DNA of 64,000 bases from UBA12077 sp963665525 (GTDB lineage: Bacteria > Bacteroidota > Bacteroidia > Bacteroidales > UBA12077): positions 1,364,001-1,428,000 of the forward strand of contig OY762280.1 of assembly GCA_963665525.1 (NCBI GenBank), in the 5' to 3' direction. The notes under the pieces were generated by a model. The model was not told where the DNA came from, did not search any database, and saw nothing but the letters and a program-made list of their open reading frames with translations. The position numbers and the translations under genes are program-made. Each line of letters starts with the position of its first letter. Position 1 is the stretch's first letter. Positions 35,896 through 44,512 of the stretch are shown here, piece after piece.

Positions 35896-36285
35896 ATGAG
35901 TAGAAAAAAAGAAGTAGCTGCAAGAAAAATTTATTCCCATGCCTTTAAGATGCAAGTTGTCCAGGAGTATGATAATGGACAAATTTCCAAGCGTGGATTA
36001 TCTATCAAGTATCAAATAAATCCTTCCACGGTTGATCGTTGGTTGGAAAACTATAGTATCTTAGCTAAAAATAGACGAATGGCAGAGAAACATTCCAACG
36101 ATCCGAAACACGAGAACAAGCGTTTAAAGAAGCGTATTGAAGAGCTAGAAGCTATGCTTGAGATTGATGATCTGGCTTGGGAAATCATGGAAGAAATGAT
36201 TGGAGATCCGAATCTGCGAAAAAAGTACTTACCCAAATCGCAGATAGAAGATCTGAAAGCAATCAAGAAAAAAAGATCAAAGTAG
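35896..36285 (+). CDS. IS3-family OrfA, copy 1
   Basis: About 129 residues from the ATG matching that of copy 2. An N-terminal helix-turn-helix (KRGLSIKYQINPSTVDRWL) binds the IS ends, and a leucine-zipper-like helix (KRLKKRIEELEAMLEIDD) allows oligomerisation. Near its end an A7G run (36268-36275) is a plausible -1 slippery site joining it to OrfB, giving the OrfAB transposase. Confidence 0.88.
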   Translation: MSRKKEVAARKIYSHAFKMQVVQEYDNGQISKRGLSIKYQINPSTVDRWLENYSILAKNRRMAEKHSNDPKHENKRLKKRIEELEAMLEIDDLAWEIMEEMIGDPNLRKKYLPKSQIEDLKAIKKKRSK

Positions 36286-37166
36286 CCATACTATGCGAGC
36301 GATTTGGGATCAGCCGTCAGGCTTTTTACCAGGGTTTACAGAGAGCATCTGAAGCTTTATCACACCATAAGAATGTGATAAAGCTGGTTCAGGAAATACG
36401 GTACGAACAGCCACAGATTGGTACAGAAAAGTTATACGGATTAATAAAAGAAGATTTAAACAGGATGAACATTAAGATAGGGAGGTGCAAGCTGAACAGC
36501 ATCTTAAAAGAATACGGAATGTTAGTCAGGAAGAAGAAAGCAGCGGTTATCACGACTAACTCACGTCATAGGTTTAGGAAGTATCCGAACCTGATAAAGG
36601 AAGTAGAAATCATACAACCAGAACAAGTCTGGGTGGCTGATATTACTTACATACGAACTGATGATGGTTTTAATTATTTACATTTGATTACAGACGCATA
36701 TTCGAAGCGGATCGTTGGTTTTGAGCTATCGGATAATATGAGAGTAGAATCGACTTTAAACGCTTTAAAAATGGCTATAAAAGGCAGGAAGTATCCAGAC
36801 AGGAAGTTGATACATCATTCAGATCGTGGCTTTCAGTATTGTAGCAAAGCCTACATTCAAATGGAAGTTGATAATGCTATTACAATCAGTATGACAGAGA
36901 ACTCAGATCCTTATGAGAATGCTATTGCAGAGCGAGTGAATGGCATTTTGAAACAGGAGTTTTCAATAGGGGATGGCTTTAGGAATCACTTATCAGCATT
37001 GAAAGAAGTAAAGAAATCAATTTACATATATAATCACAAAAGGCCCCATCGGAGTTGCAAAATGTTAACTCCTGAGCAGGCGCATTTGAATGGAAAATAT
37101 CAACTTCCATCTTATGAATTTAAACGAAAACCAAAAAATGAATTATCTTTAACAAAAAACTGCTAA
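36177..37166 (+). CDS. IS3-family OrfB transposase (DDE), copy 1
   Basis: The frame is open from before 36177, but translation probably enters by frameshift near 36270; residues from KVAILCERFGISRQAFYQGL are the true start of homology. A second HTH is followed by the rve integrase core: Asp in VADITYIRT, Asp in HHSDRGFQY, Glu in NAIAERVNGIL, the DDE triad of retroviral-type integrases. The K/R downstream (YNHKRPHRSC) is also typical. Appears intact. Confidence 0.92.
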   Translation: MGNHGRNDWRSESAKKVLTQIADRRSESNQEKKIKVAILCERFGISRQAFYQGLQRASEALSHHKNVIKLVQEIRYEQPQIGTEKLYGLIKEDLNRMNIKIGRCKLNSILKEYGMLVRKKKAAVITTNSRHRFRKYPNLIKEVEIIQPEQVWVADITYIRTDDGFNYLHLITDAYSKRIVGFELSDNMRVESTLNALKMAIKGRKYPDRKLIHHSDRGFQYCSKAYIQMEVDNAITISMTENSDPYENAIAERVNGILKQEFSIGDGFRNHLSALKEVKKSIYIYNHKRPHRSCKMLTPEQAHLNGKYQLPSYEFKRKPKNELSLTKNC

Positions 37167-37235
37167 AATATGTCAACGTATTTTAGCACGAGACAATTTC
37201 ATTTTTGGATAAATGGTACATTAAAATTGTTAATT

Positions 37236-37721
37236 ATGAGCACAATGAGACAAGTTTTTGGAATACTTTTGATAACATTAATTAGTTTCAACTGCAGCCC
37301 GACACAGAATGATAAATCAGTCAAGAATGATACTGATAAAAGTCCAATTAAATTTCTTACTGAATTTTATAATAGCTATAATTCTATCTGGGTAGATGCA
37401 TCTAAAGACTCTTATCAAAAGGAAATCGAAGCAATGGTTGAAAAATATTGCACAGAGAAACTTTATAAAGAATTCATGAAGTATTGGGAATATGGACATG
37501 ATTTAATTACTGATGACTATGGCGCTTGCAAAGAATCCTTATCTTCATTGAAAATCGTTAAGAATCCCACAAAAGAAAATTATTATAGCATTTCATACAA
37601 CGTTTTATTATATCCTGTACCAAGTAGACCAGAATTAACAGAAATAAGTTTTAATGTTATATTATTGAAAGAAAACGATAATTATAAAATTGATGAAATA
37701 ATAAGCAATATTGAACATTAG
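37236..37721 (+). CDS. Cassette C1 gene: lipoprotein of unknown function
   Basis: 162 residues from 37236. An apparent longer start at 37170 lies inside the IS end and is not original. Signal with lipobox SFNC, then a Ser/Asn/Lys linker. The mature part (KSPIKFLTEFYNSYNSIW, then IVKNPTKENYYSISY) resembles small DUF3828-like periplasmic domains, but this is weak. It is the first gene after the attI-like site; the IS upstream now separates it from any promoter near the recombinase. Function unknown. Confidence 0.7.
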   Translation: MSTMRQVFGILLITLISFNCSPTQNDKSVKNDTDKSPIKFLTEFYNSYNSIWVDASKDSYQKEIEAMVEKYCTEKLYKEFMKYWEYGHDLITDDYGACKESLSSLKIVKNPTKENYYSISYNVLLYPVPSRPELTEISFNVILLKENDNYKIDEIISNIEH

Positions 37722-37738
37722 AATTTACAAACAACCGC

Positions 37739-37866
37739 TAACATCGGGTCAGCGTACATGCGGGGTTTTTGTGGTTTGCTGACAAAATATTATCTTAGTA
37801 AAATGTTCAACGGGTGACCGTGAAACGCGGCGGAAACCCGCACGATACGCTACCCGAAGACCGTTA
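37739..37866 (+). repeat. attC-like site R1
   Basis: Opens CCGCTAACA and closes AGACCGTTATAAG. Stem CGGGT(c)AGCGTA with TACGCTACCCG, the c unpaired. Left-core bases match the attI-like junction GTTAGCGG at 35821. Confidence 0.88.
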
Positions 37867-37892
37867 TAAGTAATTGCTATTAAAAAAATCGC

Positions 37893-38765
37893 ATGAGATA
37901 CATTAAGAATATGATATTGAATTTCTTGCTTAAAAAAGTGAAAGATGATTTCAATGCAAAGAGATACAGTGCAGAAATTAAGAAACTAAATTGGGTATTG
38001 TTACTAAATCCAATTGCTTTTAATTACGGACTAAGGGGAGCAGTATATAGACAACTTGGGAAATTTGATAAAGCAATACAAGATTACACAACAGCAATAA
38101 AATTGGAACCTGATAATGATGAATATTATTATAATAGAGCAAGTATCTATCATGATAATTATGAGTACGATTTTGCTATTAACGATTATACCAAAGCAAT
38201 TTCTTTAAAGCCGGAAGATGACGGTTATATTCTTTATCGAGCTCAGGCTTATGATAATAAAGGAGAATTTGAAATTGCTATAAAAGAATATGACAAAGTA
38301 ATTCAAATGAATCCATCTGAAATTGAATCTTATATTGGAAAAGGAATTTGCTTAGGAAGTCTGAAAAAATATGAAGAAGCAATTGAATCTTTTGACACAG
38401 GAATAAAAGTTGACTCAAATGCGACAGAATTATATGTTAATAAAGGAATTGCTTTGGGTTCTTTGAAAAAATATGAAGAAAGTTTTGTCAATTTTGATAA
38501 GGCATTGCAACTTGATAAAAATAATTGTTATGCTTATTATAATCGTGCTTACAATTATTCAGAAATGGATAAGTTTTCAGAAGCATTGACTGACTTAAAT
38601 AAGGCACTTGAAATCAATCCTGAATATAGTATTGTTTATCGTTTAAGGGGACATATTTATTCTGAGTTGAAAGAAAAAGATAAAGCATTAAGTGATTATG
38701 AAAAAGCAATTGAATTAGGAGAAATAGGTATTGAAGAATTTATTGCACAATTGAAAGAATTTTAA
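37893..38765 (+). CDS. Cassette C2 gene: TPR-repeat protein
   Basis: 290 residues made of about seven tetratricopeptide repeats. Recurring units include DKAIQDYTTAIKLEPDNDEY, YDFAINDYTKAISLKPED and FSEALTDLNKALEINPEY, each about 34 residues. There is no clear signal peptide; the first helix MILNFLLKKVKDDF is amphipathic. TPR arrays form protein-binding solenoids. The partner is unknown. It starts 27 bases after the GTTA of R1, leaving almost no room for a separate promoter except within the site. Confidence 0.85.
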   Translation: MRYIKNMILNFLLKKVKDDFNAKRYSAEIKKLNWVLLLNPIAFNYGLRGAVYRQLGKFDKAIQDYTTAIKLEPDNDEYYYNRASIYHDNYEYDFAINDYTKAISLKPEDDGYILYRAQAYDNKGEFEIAIKEYDKVIQMNPSEIESYIGKGICLGSLKKYEEAIESFDTGIKVDSNATELYVNKGIALGSLKKYEESFVNFDKALQLDKNNCYAYYNRAYNYSEMDKFSEALTDLNKALEINPEYSIVYRLRGHIYSELKEKDKALSDYEKAIELGEIGIEEFIAQLKEF

Positions 38766-38778
38766 TAGCAACAACTTA

Positions 38779-38906
38779 TAACACGCGTTCAACAAAAATG
38801 CGGGGTTTTGGTAGTTTGCTGACTAAGTTTTATCTTAGTAAAGTTGTTCAACGGTGGACAATGAAACACGGCGCAAACCCGCACTATTGTTAACGCGGGA
38901 CCGTTA
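38779..38906 (+). repeat. attC-like site R2
   Basis: Opens CTTATAACA, closes GGACCGTTATAAGC. Stem CGCGTT(c)AACAA with TTGTTAACGCG. Left-core complementary to the end of R1. Identical over its whole 128 bp to R7. Confidence 0.9.
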
Positions 38907-39220
38907 TAAGCAAGGCGATTTTTTCAGAAAAGTGAACTGCTTATCATCTTTTCAGGTTCGTAAATCAAATAATTTTCTTAACGGGTTGACATTTATTGCA
39001 AGTCCGAAACTGAATCTTATCTTGACAATGAAAGTGTAATTTCTATTCGTAGCAGTTTGATATTGTGTTTTTATAGACAGGTTCGGTAATTATGATAGGT
39101 AAAAAATTAATACTCCCACGCGCTTTGCAACCTAACGGTTGCAGTTGTGATTTTGCCAACCCACATTTAAACACTTTGCGGCGTAGCCGCAAAAAGTTTA
39201 AATTTATCCAAGCTTTGAAG
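38907..39220. other. Gene-free leader of cassette C3
   Basis: No credible frame. It includes CTTGACAATGAAAGTGTAA and ACGCGCTTTG, both also found in the leader of cassette C18 (58700-59000), and a strong palindrome with arms TTTAAACACTTTGCGGC / GCCGCAAAAAGTTTAAA (about 39160-39202). In C18 a different palindrome stands at the same place. Confidence 0.6.
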
Positions 39221-40128
39221 TTATGAATTTTTTATGGTATTTGTAATTCCGCTTATATAGTTCTGAATATTTAAAGGTAATGTTTTAAATACTTTTTTTG
39301 AATTTTCATTTATACTACAAATGTCCATTATAAACATAGAAGTTATAAAAACTGCTAATTTTTGAAAAGGTAATGTATACTCCTCTGGTATTGGCTTTCC
39401 TCTATAATTTTCAAAATGCTCAATTGCTAAGTAATTTGAATGCGTATGAGTTGAAGCATATCTGTAATTATTAATAAACGAATCAGTTTTACAAGTATGT
39501 TCTATTAGTGCCGTAATATTTAAAGGTTTTATCTTACTATTTTCATATAAAAACCTCCATGATACTTTTTTATCTTCTGGATTAAAAATTTTAATTAATT
39601 CATTTAAATCAATCTTTTTTATAAAACTACAATTTTCAATCTCTTGGATTGTACATTTCAAAATAAAGTCATCTTTTTCCAGACTTTCTTTAGCTCCTTT
39701 TATTCTTGCAGTATTTATTTTATATTTTTGTTTATCGTATAATCCATCAACTTTCCATAGTAAATATCGAAACTTAGTTTCTTCGTCAGATTTAGATTCT
39801 ACATAAATATTGTTAAAAGTAGCATAAGTTTCCATTATTGCTCTAAATACAGAGTTTATGGTAAATAAATCATAACCATACCGTTTTTCTTTTTTGCTTG
39901 AGCTTTTTTGTTCAACAATCCCTTTTGATAAATGATAAAAAGACATTGAATGAATTGCAAACTTATCAATTAGTAAACTTGAATATTTTTGCCAATCTTT
40001 TAGGCTATGTTTCTTTATTGCTGAATAAACATTACTTAAAGGTCCTATAAGTAGGTACTCATATAATTCTAAAGGAGCTTTGTTTGTTAGGTTCATTAGT
40101 GCTACTATATCTGATTGGTTTTTCATAT
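39221..40128 (-). CDS. Hypothetical protein in cassette C3, reverse orientation
   Basis: 302 residues from 40128 (MKNQSDIVALMNLTNKA). Soluble and helical, with many Asn, Lys, Ile, Tyr; a conserved-looking RYASTHTHSNYLAIEHFENY near residue 240 and INSVFRAIMETYATF near 105 suggest a helical bundle. The family is not recognised. It is the only gene in the array on the minus strand. Its base composition fits the array rather than the backbone. Confidence 0.65.
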
Positions 40129-40258
40129 TAGTGTAATTATTGTAAAACAAACTTACTTTATTTGCCTAAAAGTATTAATTTAGTTTTTTAATAAAAACGA
40201 AAGAATTATGTAAAAGAAAGAAATAGAATTAATTAAAATATAAGCGTTAGCTTTTATT

Positions 40259-40378
40259 CTTGTTTCAGAAAACCGCCAATTTTTAAACATCGCAAGAGTA
40301 ATAAGTAAAAACGCTCACGTTTGAGCGTGGGGTTTTGCTTATTTGCGATGTGGGTGCTTGGCGGTACCTCTGAAACAG
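40259..40378. repeat. Long imperfect palindrome of about 120 bp
   Basis: Nested arms: TTGTTTCAGA / TCTGAAACA, CCGCCAA / TTGGCGG, ACATCGCAA / TTGCGATGT, AATAAGTAAAA / TTTTGCTTATT, CGCTCA / TGAGCG. It lacks the TAACA/GTTA cores of the attC-like sites. It separates the minus-strand gene from the following plus-strand genes. Confidence 0.85.
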
Positions 40379-40447
40379 ATAGCAATTATTCCACGCTCCT
40401 TTTTTATTTTAAAAAATTAATACTAACTTTAAATTAACATTTTATCT

Positions 40448-40921
40448 ATGAGAAAAATTTTACTAACATTCACTTTATCCTTTGTATATTACTTGGGCTT
40501 GAATGCCCAAGAACTTGTTTCTTCAAGCGGAAATAATTATACAAACTCAAAGGGAACAATCCATTATTCGGTAGGCGAATTAATGGTCGAAACTTTTATA
40601 AATTCATCTAATTATGTTACACAGGGTTTTCATCAATCCAAATTAACAGTTACCTCGATTTCAGAACTAAATAATGATGAAGTATCAATTAGTGTTTACC
40701 CAAATCCTACTTCTGATAATTTAAAATTGATTGTCAATTCTGTGAATTTAGATAATAATCGATTTGAACTCTATGATATTAGTGGGTCTAAAATATTACA
40801 TGGTAAGATTAGAAATGCTGAAACTATATTGAAGTTATCTAATCTTAAATCATCAATTTATATACTTAAAATATTCAAAGAAGAAAAAGAAATTAATTCA
40901 TATAAAATAATCAAACAATAA
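40448..40921 (+). CDS. Secreted protein with type IX secretion C-terminal sorting domain
   Basis: 157 residues. Signal peptide MRKILLTFTLSFVYYLGLNA, then a short domain (TIHYSVGELMVET, VTQGFHQSKL) seen before sorting domains. The C-terminal about 75 residues form a type A T9SS sorting domain: ISVYPNPTSDNLKL, FELYDISGSKIL, and ending IYILKIFKE. Cargo should be exported across the outer membrane and the domain cleaved. It precedes by 4 bases a larger secreted protein gene. Confidence 0.88.
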   Translation: MRKILLTFTLSFVYYLGLNAQELVSSSGNNYTNSKGTIHYSVGELMVETFINSSNYVTQGFHQSKLTVTSISELNNDEVSISVYPNPTSDNLKLIVNSVNLDNNRFELYDISGSKILHGKIRNAETILKLSNLKSSIYILKIFKEEKEINSYKIIKQ

Positions 40922-40925
40922 AGTC

Positions 40926-42593
40926 ATGAGAAAAATATTTACTTTCATTTTATTTATGTTTGCTATAACTACAATAGCACAAGTTCCTCAGGGATTTAAT
41001 TATCAAGCTGTAATTAGAAATTCAAGCGGTGATATAATACAAGACCAAAATGTTTCTGTAAGAATAAGTATTTTACAGGGGAGTACAACAGGTAATTCTG
41101 AATATACAGAAACACATTCTACACAAACTAATGCATTTGGTCTAATCAATTTGATTATAGGACAAGGAGAATCTTCTGATAATTTTACAACAATTGATTG
41201 GAGTAATTTACCTTATTACTTAAAAATAGATATTGATTTAAATGATGGTTCAGGTTATACAGAATTTGGAACTTCGCAACTTCTCTCAGTTCCTTTTGCT
41301 ATGTATGCAGGAAACACGGAAAATTCTGATGATGCCGATGCAGACCCAACAAATGAACTACAAGTTTTAAGTATTTCAAATGATACTATTTACTTATCTC
41401 AAGGGAGTTTTGTAAAATTACCTGAAGCTTCTGTTCCACAGCAATTTTCTGTTTCTGAATTTGGTGATACCTTATATCTTTCAAATGGAAACTCTATAGT
41501 TATTCCAGGTATAAGTATTAATAATTACAATTATCCTAAGTTAGGTAGTTTTATACAAGATTTGAATATTGGAAATTATATAACAACAAATGATGATAAT
41601 ATTATTTATGGTTCTTCTGATGATGAGAATGATTTTATTCTTACCAAACTTGATACTTTAGGTAATGAAATCTGGAAAAAAGCATATAATATCGATACAC
41701 TCAACCCTGGTTATATGTCAAGTATAATTAATACAAATGATAATGGTTATTTATCTATTTGGAGCTTTGAATATTTTAATCCAGAACCAAACAATTACAC
41801 TTTACTTATTAAATTTGACTCATCTGGAGATACTTTATGGACAAGATTGTCAAATTATGAATCTAAAATATATCAATTATCTGATAATAATTTTTTAACT
41901 AACAGCACTAAAAATATAAGTGAGTTTAATACAGTTGCGGTTTTATCAAAATTAAATGAAGCTGGAGATACTCTCTGGTCTAAACAATACGATTTTATTT
42001 ATAATGAGAATTCATATATAAAGAGCATTCTTGAAACAAGTGATGGTAGTATATTATTTGTTAGTGGTGGAATGAGTAATATACTTGTTAAAACAAATAA
42101 TATTGGTGATACTATTTGGACAAAAAATCTCACAGGCATGAGTTTTATTCATATAAATGAAACAGTTGACAATAATTATCTTATTGTTTCAGATTATAAT
42201 TGTAAAGTAACTAAGTTAACTCCTGATAATTCAGTTGTCTGGGAAAAAGAATTTGAAACAGATTTTCCATATAATGACCGAATTAAAAAATCATTTTGTC
42301 TTCCAAATGGTAATATTCTATTGATTGGTAGTACAGAATCTGATGGTGCTCCTGTAACACAAAGTGCAAAACTTGGTGAAACAGACATATGGTATTTGCT
42401 AATTAATTCATCTGGTACCGAAATTAGCTCAAAATATTATGGTGGTAGTTTAGTTGAAACGTACCAAAATTCGTTTATGTTATCAAATAATAGAATATTA
42501 ATAATATCAGAATCAAATTCGTATAATGGATATGTACCAAATGATACTCCATTAACTGATGGACTTTGGATATTCACATTAAGTACTAACTAA
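40926..42593 (+). CDS. Large secreted protein with N-terminal surface domain and propeller-like repeats
   Basis: 555 residues. Signal peptide ending TTIAQ, then VPQGFNYQAVIRNSSGDII, an N-terminal domain very common in surface proteins of Bacteroidota. The C-terminal 350 residues repeat WSLEY-like units with GDTLWTRLSNYES, GDTLWSKQYDF and GDTIWTKNLTG, resembling beta-propeller blades or a DUF5074-like repeat. Likely exported with or after the preceding T9SS-domain protein, from which it is separated by 4 bases. Confidence 0.75.
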   Translation: MRKIFTFILFMFAITTIAQVPQGFNYQAVIRNSSGDIIQDQNVSVRISILQGSTTGNSEYTETHSTQTNAFGLINLIIGQGESSDNFTTIDWSNLPYYLKIDIDLNDGSGYTEFGTSQLLSVPFAMYAGNTENSDDADADPTNELQVLSISNDTIYLSQGSFVKLPEASVPQQFSVSEFGDTLYLSNGNSIVIPGISINNYNYPKLGSFIQDLNIGNYITTNDDNIIYGSSDDENDFILTKLDTLGNEIWKKAYNIDTLNPGYMSSIINTNDNGYLSIWSFEYFNPEPNNYTLLIKFDSSGDTLWTRLSNYESKIYQLSDNNFLTNSTKNISEFNTVAVLSKLNEAGDTLWSKQYDFIYNENSYIKSILETSDGSILFVSGGMSNILVKTNNIGDTIWTKNLTGMSFIHINETVDNNYLIVSDYNCKVTKLTPDNSVVWEKEFETDFPYNDRIKKSFCLPNGNILLIGSTESDGAPVTQSAKLGETDIWYLLINSSGTEISSKYYGGSLVETYQNSFMLSNNRILIISESNSYNGYVPNDTPLTDGLWIFTLSTN

Positions 42594-42606
42594 TAATTTA
42601 TTAAAG

Positions 42607-43017
42607 ATGAAGCAGTATCTTTTACTATTTATTCTATCACTATGTATTTATTCAACTACATATAGTCAAGAAGTTGAATATGTACAAAAGGTTGAATATT
42701 CAACTATTTATTTAAAAATTTATTATCAAACCAATCTTATTAAGTACGATAGAAAGGGATTATCAAAATCTCCATTATTATCAATGCCAGATGGTAAAAC
42801 TTATATTTTGGAAGACTACACAGACAAAGAAAATCCAAAAGAATTCATTGATTTAAACCAAGTATTAAATTATATGGCTGGTTACGGATGGTCTTTAGTT
42901 TCTTCTAATATTGCACCTTATGCTGGAGATGGTGGCAATACTGACAAAGGTATAATTATTAATACTAATGAATATATACAAATATTATTATTCGTAAGGG
43001 AGAAGAAAACAGAGTAA
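42607..43017 (+). CDS. Small secreted protein, 136 residues
   Basis: Signal peptide MKQYLLLFILSLCIYSTTYS. The mature part begins QEVEYVQKVEYSTIYL and has DLNQVLNYMAGYGWSLVSS, a pattern resembling DUF4177-like small domains. It follows the propeller-like protein by 13 bases, so the three secreted-protein genes appear to form one operon within cassette C3. Function unknown. Confidence 0.65.
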   Translation: MKQYLLLFILSLCIYSTTYSQEVEYVQKVEYSTIYLKIYYQTNLIKYDRKGLSKSPLLSMPDGKTYILEDYTDKENPKEFIDLNQVLNYMAGYGWSLVSSNIAPYAGDGGNTDKGIIINTNEYIQILLFVREKKTE

Positions 43018-43030
43018 TATTTGTTTTATG

Positions 43031-43060
43031 TAATAGCACAAGCGTTCTCGTTTGTGCTAT
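43031..43060. terminator. Hairpin after the secreted-protein operon
   Basis: Arms AATAGCACAA / TTGTGCTATT; no strong T run beyond TTCTTT. Likely a terminator or RNA-stability element. Confidence 0.5.
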
Positions 43061-43078
43061 TCTTTAAATTACAAAACT

Positions 43079-43723
43079 ATGAGTATTAGAATAAATGTTG
43101 ATTATAAGGATAAAGATAAAGCTAAAAATAAAGGAGCTTTTTGGGATTCTGAATTAAAAACTTGGTTTATTCCTGATAATAAAAAGATTTCTGATTTTGA
43201 AGAATGGCTTCCTGTAGATACAAGCATTATTGTTAAAAATCCCTTTTTCGTTGTTAAAAACAGTAGAATATGTTGGAAATGCAATAATGAAATTCCATTA
43301 ATAGCATTAGCAGCAGAAAAGTATATCTTAAATGAATATGATGACGATTCAGAAAACTCAACTTGGAAAATAGTTAATTCATTAACATTGTTTTCAGACA
43401 TAACATACCTTCCTCCTGTAATTGTTGAAAAAATTCAAAGCAAATACCCTTTCTTCAAATTATCTTATTCAAAAACTATTGGTGGAAAATATTGGGCAAA
43501 TACTTGTATACACTGTAAAGCATTACAGGGTGACTTTTTCAATCATTGTGAACCAGATGGTGCTTTTTTCCCAACATCAGTAGATGAAGCAAAAGTAATT
43601 GAGTTATTAAAATTAGATATGAAACATGATTTTCCGTTACGGGGAAATTATAGTTTTGGTGATACAATTTACTTAATTGATAAATATTCTAAAAGAAATA
43701 TTTTTAACCTAAATAACATTTAA
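43079..43723 (+). CDS. DUF5710-domain protein
   Basis: 214 residues from 43079. Residues 1-45 (INVDYKDKDKAKNKGAFWD, then KTWFIPD) match the DUF5710 pattern, thought to bind nucleic acid and often found in plasmid and mobile-element proteins. The rest has a CWKC and a CIHC pair, possibly a zinc site. It is followed by another hypothetical gene 3 bases on. A similar W-x5-W/Y-[FY]-I pattern occurs at the N-terminus of the recombinase at 34533. Confidence 0.75.
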   Translation: MSIRINVDYKDKDKAKNKGAFWDSELKTWFIPDNKKISDFEEWLPVDTSIIVKNPFFVVKNSRICWKCNNEIPLIALAAEKYILNEYDDDSENSTWKIVNSLTLFSDITYLPPVIVEKIQSKYPFFKLSYSKTIGGKYWANTCIHCKALQGDFFNHCEPDGAFFPTSVDEAKVIELLKLDMKHDFPLRGNYSFGDTIYLIDKYSKRNIFNLNNI

Positions 43724-43726
43724 ATT

Positions 43727-44086
43727 ATGACCTACTCTGTATTAACTAAAGTAACAAATGACTTTTATAATAGTCAAAAATTTTACATGTATAAACACAC
43801 TGAAAATACTTTAACAATATTAAATGAGAAAGAAGCTGAAAAACTAAAGGATATATTAAATAGTTATCCAAATGTTTTTTCTGAAGTAGAAATAGTTCCA
43901 AGAAGTGAAGAAGAGATAAAGTTACTTGATATAACAAGGATAAAAGATGATGAGATATTAGATTTTGATTTTGAAAATGTATCTGACGATTGTAATGGAA
44001 TTCTTGATAAGTTAACTAAGAGTTTTAATTCCAGAATATCAGGAATAGATAGAAATGAAACCTATCGCCAAACTTATGAAGATTAG
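43727..44086 (+). CDS. Hypothetical acidic protein, 119 residues
   Basis: Soluble, rich in Asp, Glu, Asn and Lys, with no signal. It starts MTYSVLTKVTNDFYNSQKFY; residues near TLTILNEKEAEKLKDILNS suggest a helix. The family is unknown. It shares a transcript with the DUF5710 gene (3-base gap) and is followed by a terminator. Confidence 0.55.
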   Translation: MTYSVLTKVTNDFYNSQKFYMYKHTENTLTILNEKEAEKLKDILNSYPNVFSEVEIVPRSEEEIKLLDITRIKDDEILDFDFENVSDDCNGILDKLTKSFNSRISGIDRNETYRQTYED

Positions 44087-44117
44087 GATTAACTGGTAAT
44101 AAAACTTTCTAACGTAT

Positions 44118-44145
44118 AGCCTGTTATAAAACAGGCTCTTTTTTT
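44118..44145 (+). terminator. Terminator after the DUF5710 operon
   Basis: Stem AGCCTGTT / AACAGGCT with a TTTTTTT tail. Confidence 0.85.
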
Positions 44146-44337
44146 GATTATATCTCATGAACATTTATTAATTTCAAAATCGGAATTTTAACATTAATTC
44201 TGTTTTTTTAACCTAAACCCACCTTAAGGTACTACAATATTTTTTGAAAAGGTTTGTTTGCTTAATAGCAAACGGAGATTGTTGCTTATAAATACAAGAG
44301 TAACAGTCATAAATAGAAAAGTAATAGTGTAAAACAC

Positions 44338-44499
44338 ATGAGTAACGATAAGAAATTGATAAGTAACATTCAGAATCCCATTAGTAATGTAAATAATCTC
44401 ATGAGTAATATAAATAATCCCATGCGCAACCTAAATAATCACATAAGTAACTTCAAGAAAATGAAAGGGGCTTTGACAGAGCCTTATTGTTTAACTTAA
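44338..44499 (+). CDS. Possible 53-residue protein encoded by 21-bp tandem repeats
   Basis: The frame MSNDKKLISNIQNPISNVNN..., ending EPYCLT, is built from near-repeats of ISN-x-x-NNP, because the DNA carries about five 21-bp units (for example AGTAATATAAATAATCCCATG) from 44341 to 44445. Earlier copies (AGTAACAG..., AGTAATAG...) lie upstream from 44298 and are not in frame with a start. Whether this is translated or is a 5' leader RNA of the next gene is undecided. Confidence 0.35.
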   Translation: MSNDKKLISNIQNPISNVNNLMSNINNPMRNLNNHISNFKKMKGALTEPYCLT

Positions 44500-44512
44500 A
44501 ATCAAATTAATT

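Larger units (their letters stand above)
35842..37195 (+). mobile_element. IS3-family insertion sequence, copy 1
   Basis: 1354 bp. Ends TGCATCGTGCTAAAATA and, inverted, TGTCTCGTGCTAAAATA, that is 5'-TG...CA-3'. It is flanked by the direct repeat ATT (35839-35841 and 37196-37198), a 3-bp target duplication. It carries two overlapping frames joined by a likely -1 frameshift. It is inserted in cassette C1 between the attI-like junction and the lipoprotein gene. Confidence 0.92.

Noticed and set aside
37170..37235. N-terminal extension of the C1 lipoprotein into the IS
   Set aside because: The ATG at 37170 is part of the IS right end; the start at 37236 gives a proper lipoprotein signal.
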